Part shown: positions 17,923-26,921 of the stretch, one piece after another
Layout of the letters: every line of letters starts with the position of its first letter
Position numbering within the stretch: the stretch's first letter is position 1
Assembly: GCA_900540205.1 (NCBI GenBank)
Contig: UQER01000024.1
Location: forward strand, 1 to 41,918
Direction: 5' to 3'
DNA from: an uncultured Porphyromonadaceae bacterium
Lineage (GTDB): Bacteria > Bacteroidota > Bacteroidia > Bacteroidales > Muribaculaceae
DNA: 41,918 bases
Notes under the pieces: model-generated
Seen by the model: only the letters and a program-made list of their open reading frames with translations
The model's database searches: none
Told to the model about the DNA's origin: nothing
Position numbers and translations under genes: made by a program

Positions 17923-17957
17923 TTTGCGCCAACCGTGGATATCAATTTATTGAAACA

Positions 17958-18002
17958 TAAAAGAATGAGCCGGTGTTCCTGTTGAACCGGTTCATTCTTT
18001 TT
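17958..18002. terminator. Bidirectional terminator between convergent genes
   Basis: AAAAGAATGAGCCGGT pairs with ACCGGTTCATTCTTTT over 16 bp with one G-T pair, with an A run left and a T run right. It separates the GT2 gene (+) from the GT39 gene (-). Confidence 0.85.
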
Positions 18003-18027
18003 ATCAGTTTTGTTATCTTTACCGGAT

Positions 18028-19749
18028 TTATCCTTTTTTGTTGAAGCGGTAGAGGCTCACTTTCCCGCCGAGCATGGGTTTGGGGGAGTCGTAGATGTGT
18101 TGGAACACGTAGCCTTCTTTCTCGAATTCTGTCAGATATCCGTTGGCATCGTACTCGCTTATGAGCAGGAAGCCTGAATCTGGACGCTCCTTATAGAAAC
18201 TCGAGGTGCGGTCGCCAAGATAGAAATTCACTTCAAAATAATGGAGCGGATCGCCGGCGGCAAACTCCCCTTCGGAGATGAATTCATAAAGGCGTCCTTC
18301 CTCAGCAGGAGCGATGCGGTCTATTTCAGCAGCCACAGGTTTCAGCGACTTGGCGCTCAGCACTGCAGGCTGATATGTGGAATCAAGGGCGAAGAATATA
18401 GACAACGTAACAAATGCTATGGCCACCAGGGTGCGCCCCTGAGCTTTCAGCGCTTTCCGGCACACGAACCATGCCACAGCCAGAAGGGTGGGAAGCAGCA
18501 CTGCGCACCAGCGCCAGAATCCTCCGATATTCTTTATCGCGGCGAACATGGCCATGCCGGTGGTGTCGTCGCCGGCCAGCGATGAGGGCACCGCGCCGCT
18601 TTTCACGGCAACGAATGCCCCGAACAGCAGCAGGGCCGCGCAGGCGATAATGTCGCCGTATAGCCGCACCACGCCGTAATGGCGTCGGCACAGCGTGATG
18701 AAGTATCGGGACAGGAGAAATGCCGTGAATGGATACATGGGCATAAGGTAAACGCTGCGTTTGCTCTGCGGGAGGCAGTAGAACACAAAGATTACAATCG
18801 AGGCGGTCCATGCCAGCACAAGCGCCGGGTCGGCTCTGCGGATGTTGAGCAGGGCCATGCGTAGCGACTGGACAGCCGGACGGCGGCGGTAGCTTATTGC
18901 GAACAGTGATAACAGTCCGAGCAGTGTCCACGGTGCGAATCCTCCGAGCAGTGTCACGATGTTGAAGTACCACGGGTTGACACATGATTCATAGCTCATG
19001 GTGCTGGTCATGCGGCCGAAGTTCTCTTCAAGCACAAGGTCGAGGAACGCCTGGCCACCCTGTCCGTAGGCCGCCACATACCAGCAGAGCGGAATGATCA
19101 GCGAAAGGATGCCCCATGCCGTCAACGACAGGAACGCCCTCCAGAAATTGGTACCGCGCAGAAGCATGTAGACTCCGGCCACCAGGCATGGAATCACCGT
19201 GCCCACCGGCCCCTTGGTCAGTGTGGCGCAACCCATCAGGATTATCGCGATTATCGGAACGCCTTTCATCCCCTTTTCGTGCCATATGTACAGACGGTAG
19301 ATGGCTATCACCGACAGCGCTGTCAGAACCATGTCCACACGGCAGTTGGCGGCAGCGCGGTGCAGTTCGAAGCACGACATTGACACCAGCGCGGTGAGCA
19401 GGGCGGTCCCGGCATCGGAACGGCGCGCGAAGAACGAGAATGTGCACAGAATCATGGCGATGAATGCCAGCGCCGACGGCAGGCGCGAGGTGTATTCCGT
19501 CACCTCTCCGCCATTGAGGAGGGAGAATGCGGCAATCAGCCAGTGAAAGAACGGCGGTTTGTAGGGTATGTCGCCGCCGTTGTTTGTGGGGAGTATCCAG
19601 TTGCCGCTGTCAATGAACGACAGCGCCACCACAGCCTCGCGGGGCTCACCTTTGGTGTGGAAATCGGTCAGTCCCAGAAACGGGAGGATAGTGAAGGCGC
19701 ATATGGCGAGCAACAGCAGAAAATATCGTTGCGAATTGGAGCGATTCAT
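18028..19749 (-). CDS. GT39/ArnT-like phospholipid-carrier-dependent glycosyltransferase
   Basis: A 573-residue integral membrane protein with about eleven to twelve hydrophobic segments. The start at 19749 (MNRSNSQRYFLLLL) is preferred over 19785 because a TAATTTTG -7 box at 19783-19790 would place the transcription start downstream of 19785. The first periplasmic loop contains TDFHTKGEPREAV, the acidic G-E-P-R motif of ArnT/PMT enzymes (Glu35). NGGDIPYKPPFFHWL after it is also typical. The C-terminus is a soluble periplasmic domain. Such enzymes transfer a sugar from polyprenyl phosphate to lipid A, protein or glycan; ArnT adds aminoarabinose to lipid A. Acceptor and sugar here are unknown. 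Confidence 0.87.
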   Translation of the reverse strand: MNRSNSQRYFLLLLAICAFTILPFLGLTDFHTKGEPREAVVALSFIDSGNWILPTNNGGDIPYKPPFFHWLIAAFSLLNGGEVTEYTSRLPSALAFIAMILCTFSFFARRSDAGTALLTALVSMSCFELHRAAANCRVDMVLTALSVIAIYRLYIWHEKGMKGVPIIAIILMGCATLTKGPVGTVIPCLVAGVYMLLRGTNFWRAFLSLTAWGILSLIIPLCWYVAAYGQGGQAFLDLVLEENFGRMTSTMSYESCVNPWYFNIVTLLGGFAPWTLLGLLSLFAISYRRRPAVQSLRMALLNIRRADPALVLAWTASIVIFVFYCLPQSKRSVYLMPMYPFTAFLLSRYFITLCRRHYGVVRLYGDIIACAALLLFGAFVAVKSGAVPSSLAGDDTTGMAMFAAIKNIGGFWRWCAVLLPTLLAVAWFVCRKALKAQGRTLVAIAFVTLSIFFALDSTYQPAVLSAKSLKPVAAEIDRIAPAEEGRLYEFISEGEFAAGDPLHYFEVNFYLGDRTSSFYKERPDSGFLLISEYDANGYLTEFEKEGYVFQHIYDSPKPMLGGKVSLYRFNKKG

Positions 19750-19782
19750 GCTTTTGTTGGAGGTTTTGTCGGTAATGAATTG

Positions 19783-19790
19783 CAAAATTA
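19783..19790 (-). promoter_or_regulatory. -7 box for the GT39 gene
   Basis: Minus-strand TAATTTTG matches the consensus and lies about 33 bp upstream of the chosen ATG at 19749. No good -33 element is seen. Confidence 0.42.
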
Positions 19791-19866
19791 GGCAATTTTC
19801 ATGGCCTGCGGGGCGGCTAAATGTGAAATAGATATAAAATGCTGCAGCTTACCGGCGGTTTATCAG

Positions 19867-19874
19867 TAAATTTG
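19867..19874 (+). promoter_or_regulatory. -7 box for the MATE exporter gene
   Basis: TAAATTTG matches TAnnTTTG, 54 bp upstream of the ATG at 19929. No clear -33 element at standard spacing. Confidence 0.42.
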
Positions 19875-19928
19875 CAGCATAACCCGACCGTTGCCACTCT
19901 CTTGTGGATATAACCTCCGTTTCTTGCG

Positions 19929-21206
19929 ATGAACAGAAAGATTCTTGCGCTTGCCATCCCGGCCATCGTGGCCAATATCACTACCCCGTTGCTGGGACTG
20001 GTGGATACGGCCATTACCGGCCATATGGGTAGCGCGGTATATATAGGTGCCATTGCCGTGGGCGGGGTGATGTTCAACATGCTCTACTGGCTGTTTTCGT
20101 TCCTTCGTGGCGGCACGTCAGGTTTGGCCGCTCAGGCTTGCGGGGCATCCGACAAAACCGCACAGGCGCTCGTGCTTTACCGCTCGCTGGCCGTTGCCGT
20201 GGGAATCGGACTGCTGATGGTGGTGTGTCAGACACCTCTGTTGAGGTTGCTCAATCTGCTTGTCGCCCCCGACGAGGCCACCGGCGCGCTTGCGGCAGAG
20301 TATTTCAGGATACTTATTTATGGCGCTCCTGCCATGCTCGGCTCATATGCTCTGTCGGGATGGTTCTTGGGAATGCAGAACTCCCGGATGCTGATGGTTA
20401 CCTCCATTGTGGTGAACGTCAGCAATATAGCTGTAAGTCTGCTGCTTGTCTACGGCCTTGGATGGCAGATTGCCGGAGTGGCCACAGGTACGCTCGTGGC
20501 CCAGTGGCTCGGTTTCGCGGTAGGGTTGTGCCTGTTGCGACGTTACCGGGTGGGGCGCATGCCGTTGGGTGAAGTGCTCAGAGGAGGCGAACTTATGCGC
20601 TTTTTTAGGGTGAACGTCCACATGATGCTGCGCACGGCATGCCTCATAGCCGTGACGGTGTGGTTCATAAAGACAGGCGCGGCTCAGGGGGCGGTGGTTC
20701 TTGCCGTCAATACGTTGCTCATGCAGCTGTTCATGCTGTTCTCCTATATGATGGACGGATTTGCGTTCGCTGCCGAGGCACTGGTGGGTAAATATGTGGG
20801 CGCAAACAGAATGTCTGATATGCGTGCCTGCGTCCGTGGTGTGTTCTGCTGGGGTGTGGGGCTTGCCCTGGCATTCACGTGCGGCTATTTTCTCGGCGGA
20901 GAGATGTTTCTCGGGCTGCTCACCGGTGATGCCGATGTAATCGATGCGTCCGGGGAATATTATATGTGGGCGGTTCTGATTCCGTTTGCCGGATTCAGTG
21001 CCTTTGTTTGGGACGGGGTGTTTATAGGAGCCACGCTCACCCGAGAGTTACTGTGGTCGATGGCCGGAGCCATGGCATCGTTCTTTATTGTGAACTATGC
21101 CCTGTTTCCTACGATGGGGAACCATGCGCTGTGGCTGGCCTTCATTGTCTACCTGTTTGTGCGCGGAGCGTTGCAGACGTGGATTTTCGCCCGACATGAG
21201 TTCTGA
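19929..21206 (+). CDS. MATE-family efflux transporter (DinF/NorM-like)
   Basis: A 425-residue membrane protein with twelve predicted helices in two homologous halves. N-terminal features of the family are clear: LAIPAIVANITTPLLGLVDTAITGHMGS, then RGGTSGLAAQACGASD in the helix 2 region; the second half repeats them around DGFAFAAEALVGKYVGANR. MATE proteins export cationic drugs or metabolites using a Na+ or H+ gradient; the particular substrate cannot be read. The DinF subgroup fits the length and the 'VDTAI(T/V)GH' opening. A TPR gene follows after 34 bp and may be cotranscribed. Confidence 0.92.
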   Translation: MNRKILALAIPAIVANITTPLLGLVDTAITGHMGSAVYIGAIAVGGVMFNMLYWLFSFLRGGTSGLAAQACGASDKTAQALVLYRSLAVAVGIGLLMVVCQTPLLRLLNLLVAPDEATGALAAEYFRILIYGAPAMLGSYALSGWFLGMQNSRMLMVTSIVVNVSNIAVSLLLVYGLGWQIAGVATGTLVAQWLGFAVGLCLLRRYRVGRMPLGEVLRGGELMRFFRVNVHMMLRTACLIAVTVWFIKTGAAQGAVVLAVNTLLMQLFMLFSYMMDGFAFAAEALVGKYVGANRMSDMRACVRGVFCWGVGLALAFTCGYFLGGEMFLGLLTGDADVIDASGEYYMWAVLIPFAGFSAFVWDGVFIGATLTRELLWSMAGAMASFFIVNYALFPTMGNHALWLAFIVYLFVRGALQTWIFARHEF

Positions 21207-21240
21207 AGTTTAAACATGAATATAATACTATAAGGTAATA

Positions 21241-22071
21241 ATGAAAATATGTGATAAATACGTCCGTTTGTTCGCCTCTGTGGCTCTGGCTATGGTGTGC
21301 GGGCTTATGGCATCGGCCGAGAGCCATTATATGAAATATGTGCAGTGGGCCGACGAGGCTGTGGCGAAAGGGAAATACGACGATGCCATAGAATGCTATA
21401 GGGAGGCCATGCGGGCCGAGCCGTCGAATCCGCAGAACGTGATGCTGCTGTCGAACATCGGTATGATACAGCATTATGAGGGAGAGGACTCGCTGGCACT
21501 GCGCACGCTCACCGATGCCCGCGCCATGGCTCCGAAATCGGTGGTGATTCTGGCCAATCGAGCCAAAGTGCTCCAGTCGCTCGGGCGTTCGGCCGACGCC
21601 CTGCTCGATTGCGACAAGGTGGTGGAGATGGATTCAACCTATGCTCCGGTGTACTACGACCGCGCCACCCTCCATCTTGGCGAAGGCCGCGTGCAGCAGG
21701 CTGAGGCCGATGCGCTGAAATACTGCACTCTGCGTCCGGCCGATCTGCAGGGTACGCTCCTTATGGCTGTGATTTATACTAATTCCGGACGGCCGACCGA
21801 CGCAATTCCGCTCTATACCAAGCTGATTGATGCCAAACCCGATGCGGTTTACTATTCGGCCCGAGCCATGTGCTATCTTGCACTCGACCAGCTTGCAGAG
21901 GCGTCGGACGACATTGCCCGTGGGCTTGAACTGAACCCTTCCGACGGGGAACTGTACTATAACCGCGCAGTGCTCAACCGCCTGCGCTACAGGGAGGAAG
22001 ATGCCAAGGCCGATGCACGTAAGGCTGTGGAGCTTGGCGTGGCGCCGGCACGGGTTGCGGAGTTTCTTTAA
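21241..22071 (+). CDS. Exported tetratricopeptide repeat protein
   Basis: A 276-residue protein with a signal peptide-like start (about residues 1-26, ending in LMASAES) followed by about six TPR units: for example AVAKGKYDDAIECYREAMRA, LGRSADALLDCDKVVEMD, LHLGEGRVQQAEADALKYC and LDQLAEASDDIARGLELN. TPRs serve as protein-binding scaffolds. There is no enzymatic domain. It is 34 bp behind the MATE gene on the same strand, and the GH51 gene that follows has its own consensus promoter. Its partner is unknown. Confidence 0.8.
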   Translation: MKICDKYVRLFASVALAMVCGLMASAESHYMKYVQWADEAVAKGKYDDAIECYREAMRAEPSNPQNVMLLSNIGMIQHYEGEDSLALRTLTDARAMAPKSVVILANRAKVLQSLGRSADALLDCDKVVEMDSTYAPVYYDRATLHLGEGRVQQAEADALKYCTLRPADLQGTLLMAVIYTNSGRPTDAIPLYTKLIDAKPDAVYYSARAMCYLALDQLAEASDDIARGLELNPSDGELYYNRAVLNRLRYREEDAKADARKAVELGVAPARVAEFL

Positions 22072-22102
22072 GGTTTTTTAACTACTGTGCCTCTTTCTCC
22101 CG

Positions 22103-22134
22103 TTTGAAAGGCCTGCCGGAAAGCGTTAACTTTG
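22103..22134 (+). promoter_or_regulatory. Consensus promoter of the GH51 gene
   Basis: TTTG at 22103-22106, a 20-nt spacer, TAACTTTG at 22127-22134, then 31 bp to the ATG at 22166. Exact match to both elements. Confidence 0.68.
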
Positions 22135-22165
22135 TTTTCTCATGTAACAAACCAATCAATAGTCC

Positions 22166-24142
22166 ATGAAAAAAATCAATTGCATGGTTGCGGCTCTGGC
22201 CATTGCGGCCACGGCTACGGCAGCCACCAACAATTTTACGCTGAAAACCGACAAGGTGGGCGCCCAGGTGCAACCCACTATGTACGGTCTTTTTTTTGAG
22301 GATATTAACTTCGGCGCAGACGGCGGCCTGTATGCCGAGCTGATCAAGAACCGTTCGTTCGAGTTCCCACAGAATCTGATGGGCTGGAAAACCTTCGGCG
22401 GTGTGGAGCTGCGCGCCGACGGTCCGTTCGAACGCAATCCGCATTATGTGCGCCTCACCACCGCAGGCCATGACCACAAGCACACCGGTCTTGAGAACGA
22501 GGGTTTCGTCGGCATCGGGGTCAAGAAAGGGGAGAAGTACCGTTTCTCCGTATGGGCGCGTGTGCCCGATGGCGAAAAGGCGAAACTCCGTGTGGTTCTG
22601 GCCGACAGAAACACCCACGGCCGCTCGCAGGACATTGCCAGTGCAAAAATCACTGTTGATTCAAAGGATTGGAAAAAGTACACGGTGGAACTTACCCCCG
22701 ACCAGACCAACGCACATGCCGTGCTCCGCGTGTTCCTGCGCAAGCCCGACACAACACCCGTTGATCTGGAACACCTGTCGCTGTTCCCTGTAGACACCTG
22801 GAAGGGTCATGAAAACGGCTTGCGCAAGGACCTTGCGCAGAAGCTTGCGGATATCCAGCCCGGGGTGTTCCGTTTCCCCGGCGGCTGCATCGTGGAGGGA
22901 ACAGACCTTGACACCCGATACCAGTGGAAGAATACGATCGGCCCGGTTGAGAACCGTCCGACTATCGAAAACCGCTGGCACTATACGTTCACACATCATT
23001 TCTTCCCCGATTATTTCCAGAGCAACGGTCTCGGCTTCTATGAATATTTCCTGCTTTCCGAGGAGATAGGCGCCGAGCCGCTGCCGGTGCTTAACGTGGG
23101 CCTGTCCTGCCAGTATCAGAACGACAAGGAGAGCGCACATGTACCTGTCGACGCCCTTGAACCATATATTCAGGATGCCCTTGACCTCGTGGAGTTTGCC
23201 AACGGCGACACAACCACAGTGTGGGGCGCCAAGCGTGCCGCCATGGGGCATCCCGCACCCTTCAACCTAAAGGTGATGGGTATCGGCAACGAGCAGTGGG
23301 GGCCTGAGTATGTGAAGCGCCTTGAACCGTTCCTTGCCGCCATGCGCAAGGCACATCCCGAAATCAAGATTGTGGGTTCGTCCGGTCCGGACAGCGAGGG
23401 CGACAAGTTCGATTATCTCTGGCCTGAGATGCGCCGCGTGAAGGCCGACCTTGTGGACGAGCATTTTTACCGTCCGGAGGACTGGTTCCTCGCCCAGGGG
23501 GCCCGCTACGACAATTACGACCGCAAAGGCCCGAAGGTGTTTGCCGGTGAGTATGCCTGCCACATGCGCGACAAGAACTGGAATCATTTCGAGCCTGCGC
23601 TGCTTGAGGCTGCCTTCATGACCGGCCTTGAACGTAACGCCGACATTGTGCACATGGCCACTTATGCGCCCCTGTTTGCCCACGTGGATGCATGGCAGTG
23701 GCGTCCCGACATGATATGGTTCGACAACCTGCGCTCCATGCCTACCGCAAGCTATTACGTTCAGCAGCTGTTTGCCAAGAACAAAGGCACCAATGTGCTG
23801 CCGCTGACCATGAACGGCGTGCCTGTAACAGGTGCGGAAGGCCAGAACGGACTGTTTGCCAGCGCGGTGCTCGACAAGGATGCATCGCAGTATGTGGTCA
23901 AGGTGGCCAATACCTCGAAGGAGGCTCAGGAAGTGAACATCGATTTCACCGGAATGAAGAAGAAACAGACCCTCGCCGGTGGCACGGCCTATACATTCCA
24001 TGCCGATCTTGAGGCTGAGAATACCCTTGACAATCCCGATCTGGTAAAGCCCGTTGAGTCCGCTCTGGAAGCTACCGGCCACAGCTTCTCGGCATCGGTT
24101 CCCGCCTCTACTTTTGTGGTGTGGCGCTTCAATGTGAAGTGA
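22166..24142 (+). CDS. Secreted GH51 alpha-L-arabinofuranosidase
   Basis: A 658-residue protein with a signal peptide (about 1-20, ATATA-type cleavage region) and no lipobox, so probably periplasmic. MYGLFFEDINFGADGGLYAE opens the family core, with a carbohydrate-binding jelly-roll-like insert (about 75-215). The TIM barrel contains MGIGNEQWGPEY with acid/base Glu376 and FAGEYA with the likely nucleophile Glu462. A C-terminal beta domain follows. GH51 enzymes of this plant/Bacteroides type remove terminal arabinofuranosyl groups from arabinan, arabinoxylan or arabinogalactan. No SusC/D pair or other hydrolase adjoins it, so it is a stand-alone enzyme rather than part of a visible polysaccharide utilisation locus. 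Confidence 0.92.
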   Translation: MKKINCMVAALAIAATATAATNNFTLKTDKVGAQVQPTMYGLFFEDINFGADGGLYAELIKNRSFEFPQNLMGWKTFGGVELRADGPFERNPHYVRLTTAGHDHKHTGLENEGFVGIGVKKGEKYRFSVWARVPDGEKAKLRVVLADRNTHGRSQDIASAKITVDSKDWKKYTVELTPDQTNAHAVLRVFLRKPDTTPVDLEHLSLFPVDTWKGHENGLRKDLAQKLADIQPGVFRFPGGCIVEGTDLDTRYQWKNTIGPVENRPTIENRWHYTFTHHFFPDYFQSNGLGFYEYFLLSEEIGAEPLPVLNVGLSCQYQNDKESAHVPVDALEPYIQDALDLVEFANGDTTTVWGAKRAAMGHPAPFNLKVMGIGNEQWGPEYVKRLEPFLAAMRKAHPEIKIVGSSGPDSEGDKFDYLWPEMRRVKADLVDEHFYRPEDWFLAQGARYDNYDRKGPKVFAGEYACHMRDKNWNHFEPALLEAAFMTGLERNADIVHMATYAPLFAHVDAWQWRPDMIWFDNLRSMPTASYYVQQLFAKNKGTNVLPLTMNGVPVTGAEGQNGLFASAVLDKDASQYVVKVANTSKEAQEVNIDFTGMKKKQTLAGGTAYTFHADLEAENTLDNPDLVKPVESALEATGHSFSASVPASTFVVWRFNVK

Positions 24143-24222
24143 ATGGCGTGATTGCAGGATGCTGACTTGCTGCGAGCTGAAGCACGCGCACAAAGACAAA
24201 AACACTTAACCTATAAAAACCG

Positions 24223-24254
24223 TGCTCCCGGAAGCCACTCAGCTTCCGGGAGCA
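24223..24254. terminator. Terminator after the GH51 gene
   Basis: TGCTCCCGGAAGC and GCTTCCGGGAGCA form a perfect 13-bp stem with a 6-nt loop. An A run precedes it and a modest T-rich stretch follows. It lies between the GH51 gene (+) and the histidine kinase gene (-) and may act both ways. Confidence 0.75.
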
Positions 24255-24314
24255 TTGTTTATTATAAGCTTTGGTGGAATGTTGCCGCTTTGGGCGGTTG
24301 GAATGGGTGGATTA

Positions 24315-25796
24315 TTACGATTCTGTGTGCGGGCGCGAGAGTGTGAACAGGAATTCAAGGCCGCCTGTTTTGCGTCGCCGGACACTTACGCTGCCTCCCA
24401 TGGTGTTTATGCTGCTTTTTACGATAGGAAGCCCCAGACCGGTGCCTCCTGCTTTACGCGAGCGGCCTGTGTCCACTCGGTAGAACCGGTCGAACAGGTG
24501 AGGTATGTGCTCTTCGCTCACGCCGATTCCGTTGTCGTAGAACAGGAAGGTGTAGTAGCTGTTGTTGCGTCCGATAAGGTCGATGCCTATTTCTGTGCCC
24601 TGCGAGTAGGCCACTGCATTCTTGACCAGATTGTTGAGCGCGGAATTCAATAGCCCTTCATTGCCGAGGACCATGCAGTTCGGGGGGATGTTGTATCGGA
24701 ATTCCATGTTGCCCAGTATGCCGGACTCTTTTAGGTCGTCGGCCATGCTGAACACGAGTTCATGGAAATCTATCTCCTTGAGGGGGATGTTGTCGCCCGA
24801 TTCTTCCAGTCGGGTCATGGTTGATAGGTCGGCAAGCATGCTCACGAGGCGTTCCACGTTTTCCTGTGTCTTTTCGAGGAAATGGATGCGGTCGGAATCG
24901 GGCATGTCGGGCTGATTCAGCATCATGTCCACGTAGGCTCGTATGATGCCGATGGGAGTTTTGAGCTCATGGCTGATGTTGTCGGTGAGCACGCGTTTCA
25001 GCCTGTTCTTTTCTTCGGTTGCCTTCAGTGCTATGGCGTGTTCGCGTTCGCGGTGCACATTGGCCTGCATGCGGGAGTTGTAAATGGCTACAATCTGGCG
25101 TGATATATCGCCGATCTCATCCGAAGGGAAGTCGCCCATAGGTATGAAATCTTTGTCGGAGGCCGCTCTTTCGGCAAAGCTGTGGAGGAGGCTTACGTTT
25201 TTGGCCTGATGGGCCGTGAACGCAAATGCAAGCACGGTGCCGAGAGTTCCAACGCAGAAAATCAGAACCCAGAACAGCGGTGTGATGGTCAGCTGCTTTC
25301 GCACCTCGGGACTGTAGGGCAGATAGGTGCGGATGTCAATCTTGTTGTCGGGGGTGATTCGGCTTGAGAATATGAACAGATGTTGCCGGTGCGGCCCTAC
25401 GCGCGTGTCGATTGCGCGTGCTATTCGCGAACTGTCGGGAAGCGTTTCGCGCTCGATGCTGTCGAAGTGGTCGGGGATACCTTCCCGGACTTCCCCTATA
25501 TGGTACAGCAGCCGGCGGGTCTCGTTGTCGTAGACCTGTATACTCATTTCCCGCAGATAAGTGTCGTTCAGATAGCGCTTTATGAACTGAAGGTATGGCT
25601 GCACGTCTCCGCCGAGCTGGTGCATATCCACCACATTTCCGTTGGCCAGTGTGACGCGATCAAGCACGTTCTCTGTGCGCAGGCGTTTTTCCTGTCTGTA
25701 CACGAACCATGCGAATGAGAGTACCACCGTCCAGATTACAAAAAATGCCGTTCCGAACAGCCGTAACTGATATTTTCTGTTCTTTTTGAGATGCAT
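24315..25796 (-). CDS. Sensor histidine kinase
   Basis: A 493-residue protein from the ATG at 25796 (MHLKKNRKYQLRLFGTAFF), which gives a proper first helix; the longer frame to 25949 overlaps the response regulator gene. Helix 1 (about 12-33), a periplasmic sensor region (about 34-170), helix 2 (about 171-193), a HAMP-like segment, then HisKA with NISHELKTPIG (phospho-acceptor His276). The ATPase domain shows the N box NLVKNAVAYS (Asn393), DNGIGVSEEHIPHLFDRFYR and the G box GGTGLGLPIVK. It follows the response regulator gene by 17 bp, forming a regulator-first operon. The signal is unknown; Bacteroides RprX-type kinases have a similar architecture. Confidence 0.92.
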   Translation of the reverse strand: MHLKKNRKYQLRLFGTAFFVIWTVVLSFAWFVYRQEKRLRTENVLDRVTLANGNVVDMHQLGGDVQPYLQFIKRYLNDTYLREMSIQVYDNETRRLLYHIGEVREGIPDHFDSIERETLPDSSRIARAIDTRVGPHRQHLFIFSSRITPDNKIDIRTYLPYSPEVRKQLTITPLFWVLIFCVGTLGTVLAFAFTAHQAKNVSLLHSFAERAASDKDFIPMGDFPSDEIGDISRQIVAIYNSRMQANVHREREHAIALKATEEKNRLKRVLTDNISHELKTPIGIIRAYVDMMLNQPDMPDSDRIHFLEKTQENVERLVSMLADLSTMTRLEESGDNIPLKEIDFHELVFSMADDLKESGILGNMEFRYNIPPNCMVLGNEGLLNSALNNLVKNAVAYSQGTEIGIDLIGRNNSYYTFLFYDNGIGVSEEHIPHLFDRFYRVDTGRSRKAGGTGLGLPIVKSSINTMGGSVSVRRRKTGGLEFLFTLSRPHTES

Positions 25797-25813
25797 CGGT
25801 GGGAAATGCGAGT

Positions 25814-26527
25814 TTATTCGAGGGCTGCCTTGAAGCCGTAGCCGAATCCGAGGCGTGTCACGATATTGTCGCCGTAAGGCGCGATTTTTTTGCGAAGGCG
25901 TGCTATGTTGGTGTCGACTGCACGGTCGGTTACTTCCACATTGCCCCACACCTGTGTCATTATCTCTTCGCGCGAATGAATGCGTTCGCGGTGTGTGAGG
26001 AAGAACAGCAGGAGGTCGAATTCCTTGCGGCTGAGCGCCACAGGCTGTCCGTTTATGTAGCAGGCCTTTGCGTTGCGGTCTATGCGCATGGTCTTGAAGT
26101 TTATGTCGGGCTCATACTGGGCCTTCGGCATGTTGTAGGTCACCTGTGGTTGAGGAGCCTGTGTGCGGCGGAGCACAGCACGTACACGGGCTATCACCTC
26201 ACCGATTGTGAACGGTTTGGTGATATAATCGTCGGCACCGATGTTCAGTCCCATCACTGTCTCGTCCTCGCCGTTGAGGGCCGAGCAGAAAATGATCGGC
26301 ACGTTTTCGGTGGCGTGGTTGTTGCGTACGCGCTTGGCAAAATCGAAACCGCTGAGGCGCTCCATCATAATATCGACAATCATTAACTGGTAGATTGACA
26401 GGTCGTAGCCCAGAGCGGTCTCGGCACTGTCGGCAGTGTCGACTTCGTAGCCTTCTTTTTCCAGATTGTATTTTAAAATCTCGCAGTAGGATTCCTCGTC
26501 ATCAATAACTAAAATACGGATTCTCAT
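25814..26527 (-). CDS. OmpR/PhoB-family response regulator
   Basis: A 237-residue protein from the ATG at 26527 (MRIRILVIDDEESYCEIL), the normal receiver start; a longer frame to 26626 is AT-rich and unlike a receiver. The receiver has acidic pocket Asp9/Asp10, phospho-acceptor Asp52 (MIVDIMMERLSGFD), Ser82 and Lys104 in the TKPF motif. A winged-helix DNA-binding domain follows (about 140-237: LSRKEFDLLLFFLTHRERIH ... VDTNIARLRKKI). The kinase gene lies 17 bp downstream. A weak promoter-like AGACTTTG lies at 26631-26638 on the minus strand. Confidence 0.93.
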   Translation of the reverse strand: MRIRILVIDDEESYCEILKYNLEKEGYEVDTADSAETALGYDLSIYQLMIVDIMMERLSGFDFAKRVRNNHATENVPIIFCSALNGEDETVMGLNIGADDYITKPFTIGEVIARVRAVLRRTQAPQPQVTYNMPKAQYEPDINFKTMRIDRNAKACYINGQPVALSRKEFDLLLFFLTHRERIHSREEIMTQVWGNVEVTDRAVDTNIARLRKKIAPYGDNIVTRLGFGYGFKAALE

Positions 26528-26712
26528 GTCATATAGAACTGAATGTGGCCGATTTGGCAGGTTCGGGCGCGAATCGACCTGATTTTGCTTGAAATTTTTC
26601 ATAAAATTACGATAAAAGATTAGCAAAGTCTCAGTGTAAGATGTTAAACAACGTTAATTCAACGCCAAACCTGAACAAATCCGTCCGGTCAGCGTTTAGT
26701 AGGTATAATTAC

Positions 26713-26803
26713 TATATTTGCACTGTGTTTTTTCATGGTATTAGATTTAAGGTTAAAGATAAAACTGAAGGGCTGTCGTGATGACAGCCCTTCAGTTTTT
26801 TTG
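26713..26803 (+). ncRNA. Candidate short non-coding transcript (about 75 nt)
   Basis: TATATTTG at 26713-26720 matches the -7 consensus, although no good -33 element is present. Some 40 bp later a 17-bp perfect hairpin followed by a T7 run forms a strong terminator. The stretch between holds no credible gene, and both flanking genes have separate signals. This is consistent with a small RNA, but it could be a terminated leader or a stray element. Confidence 0.35.
26761..26803 (+). terminator. Strong intrinsic terminator with no upstream gene
   Basis: AAAACTGAAGGGCTGTC and GACAGCCCTTCAGTTTT form a perfect 17-bp stem with a 5-nt loop and a run of seven T. The nearest gene to the left runs away from it, so it serves no annotated gene on the plus strand. 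Confidence 0.85.
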
Positions 26804-26890
26804 CTGCCAAATTTTTTTCAGGAGACGGGGGCCGTATATGCCGATTCATGATGGGAGGATGGGACGCTCCGGCAGCTTTGGCGCCGGGAG

Positions 26891-26921
26891 TTGTTAATTA
26901 ATCAATTATTGCTTACTTTTG
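26891..26921 (+). promoter_or_regulatory. Consensus promoter of the ArgC-like gene
   Basis: TTG at 26891-26893, a 20-nt spacer, TACTTTTG at 26914-26921, then 34 bp to the ATG at 26956. Standard Bacteroidota spacing. Confidence 0.66.

Noticed and set aside
22166..24142. GH51 gene as part of a polysaccharide utilisation locus
   Set aside because: No SusC/SusD pair or other glycan-binding genes adjoin it, and it has its own promoter and terminator.
24315..25949. Histidine kinase starting at 25949
   Set aside because: That start would overlap the response regulator gene by over 130 bp and adds a basic, non-family N-terminus; the ATG at 25796 fits better.
26736..26852. A 38-codon frame over the orphan terminator at 26.7 kb
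   Set aside because: It runs through the 17-bp terminator stem, so it could not be fully transcribed; composition is not coding-like.
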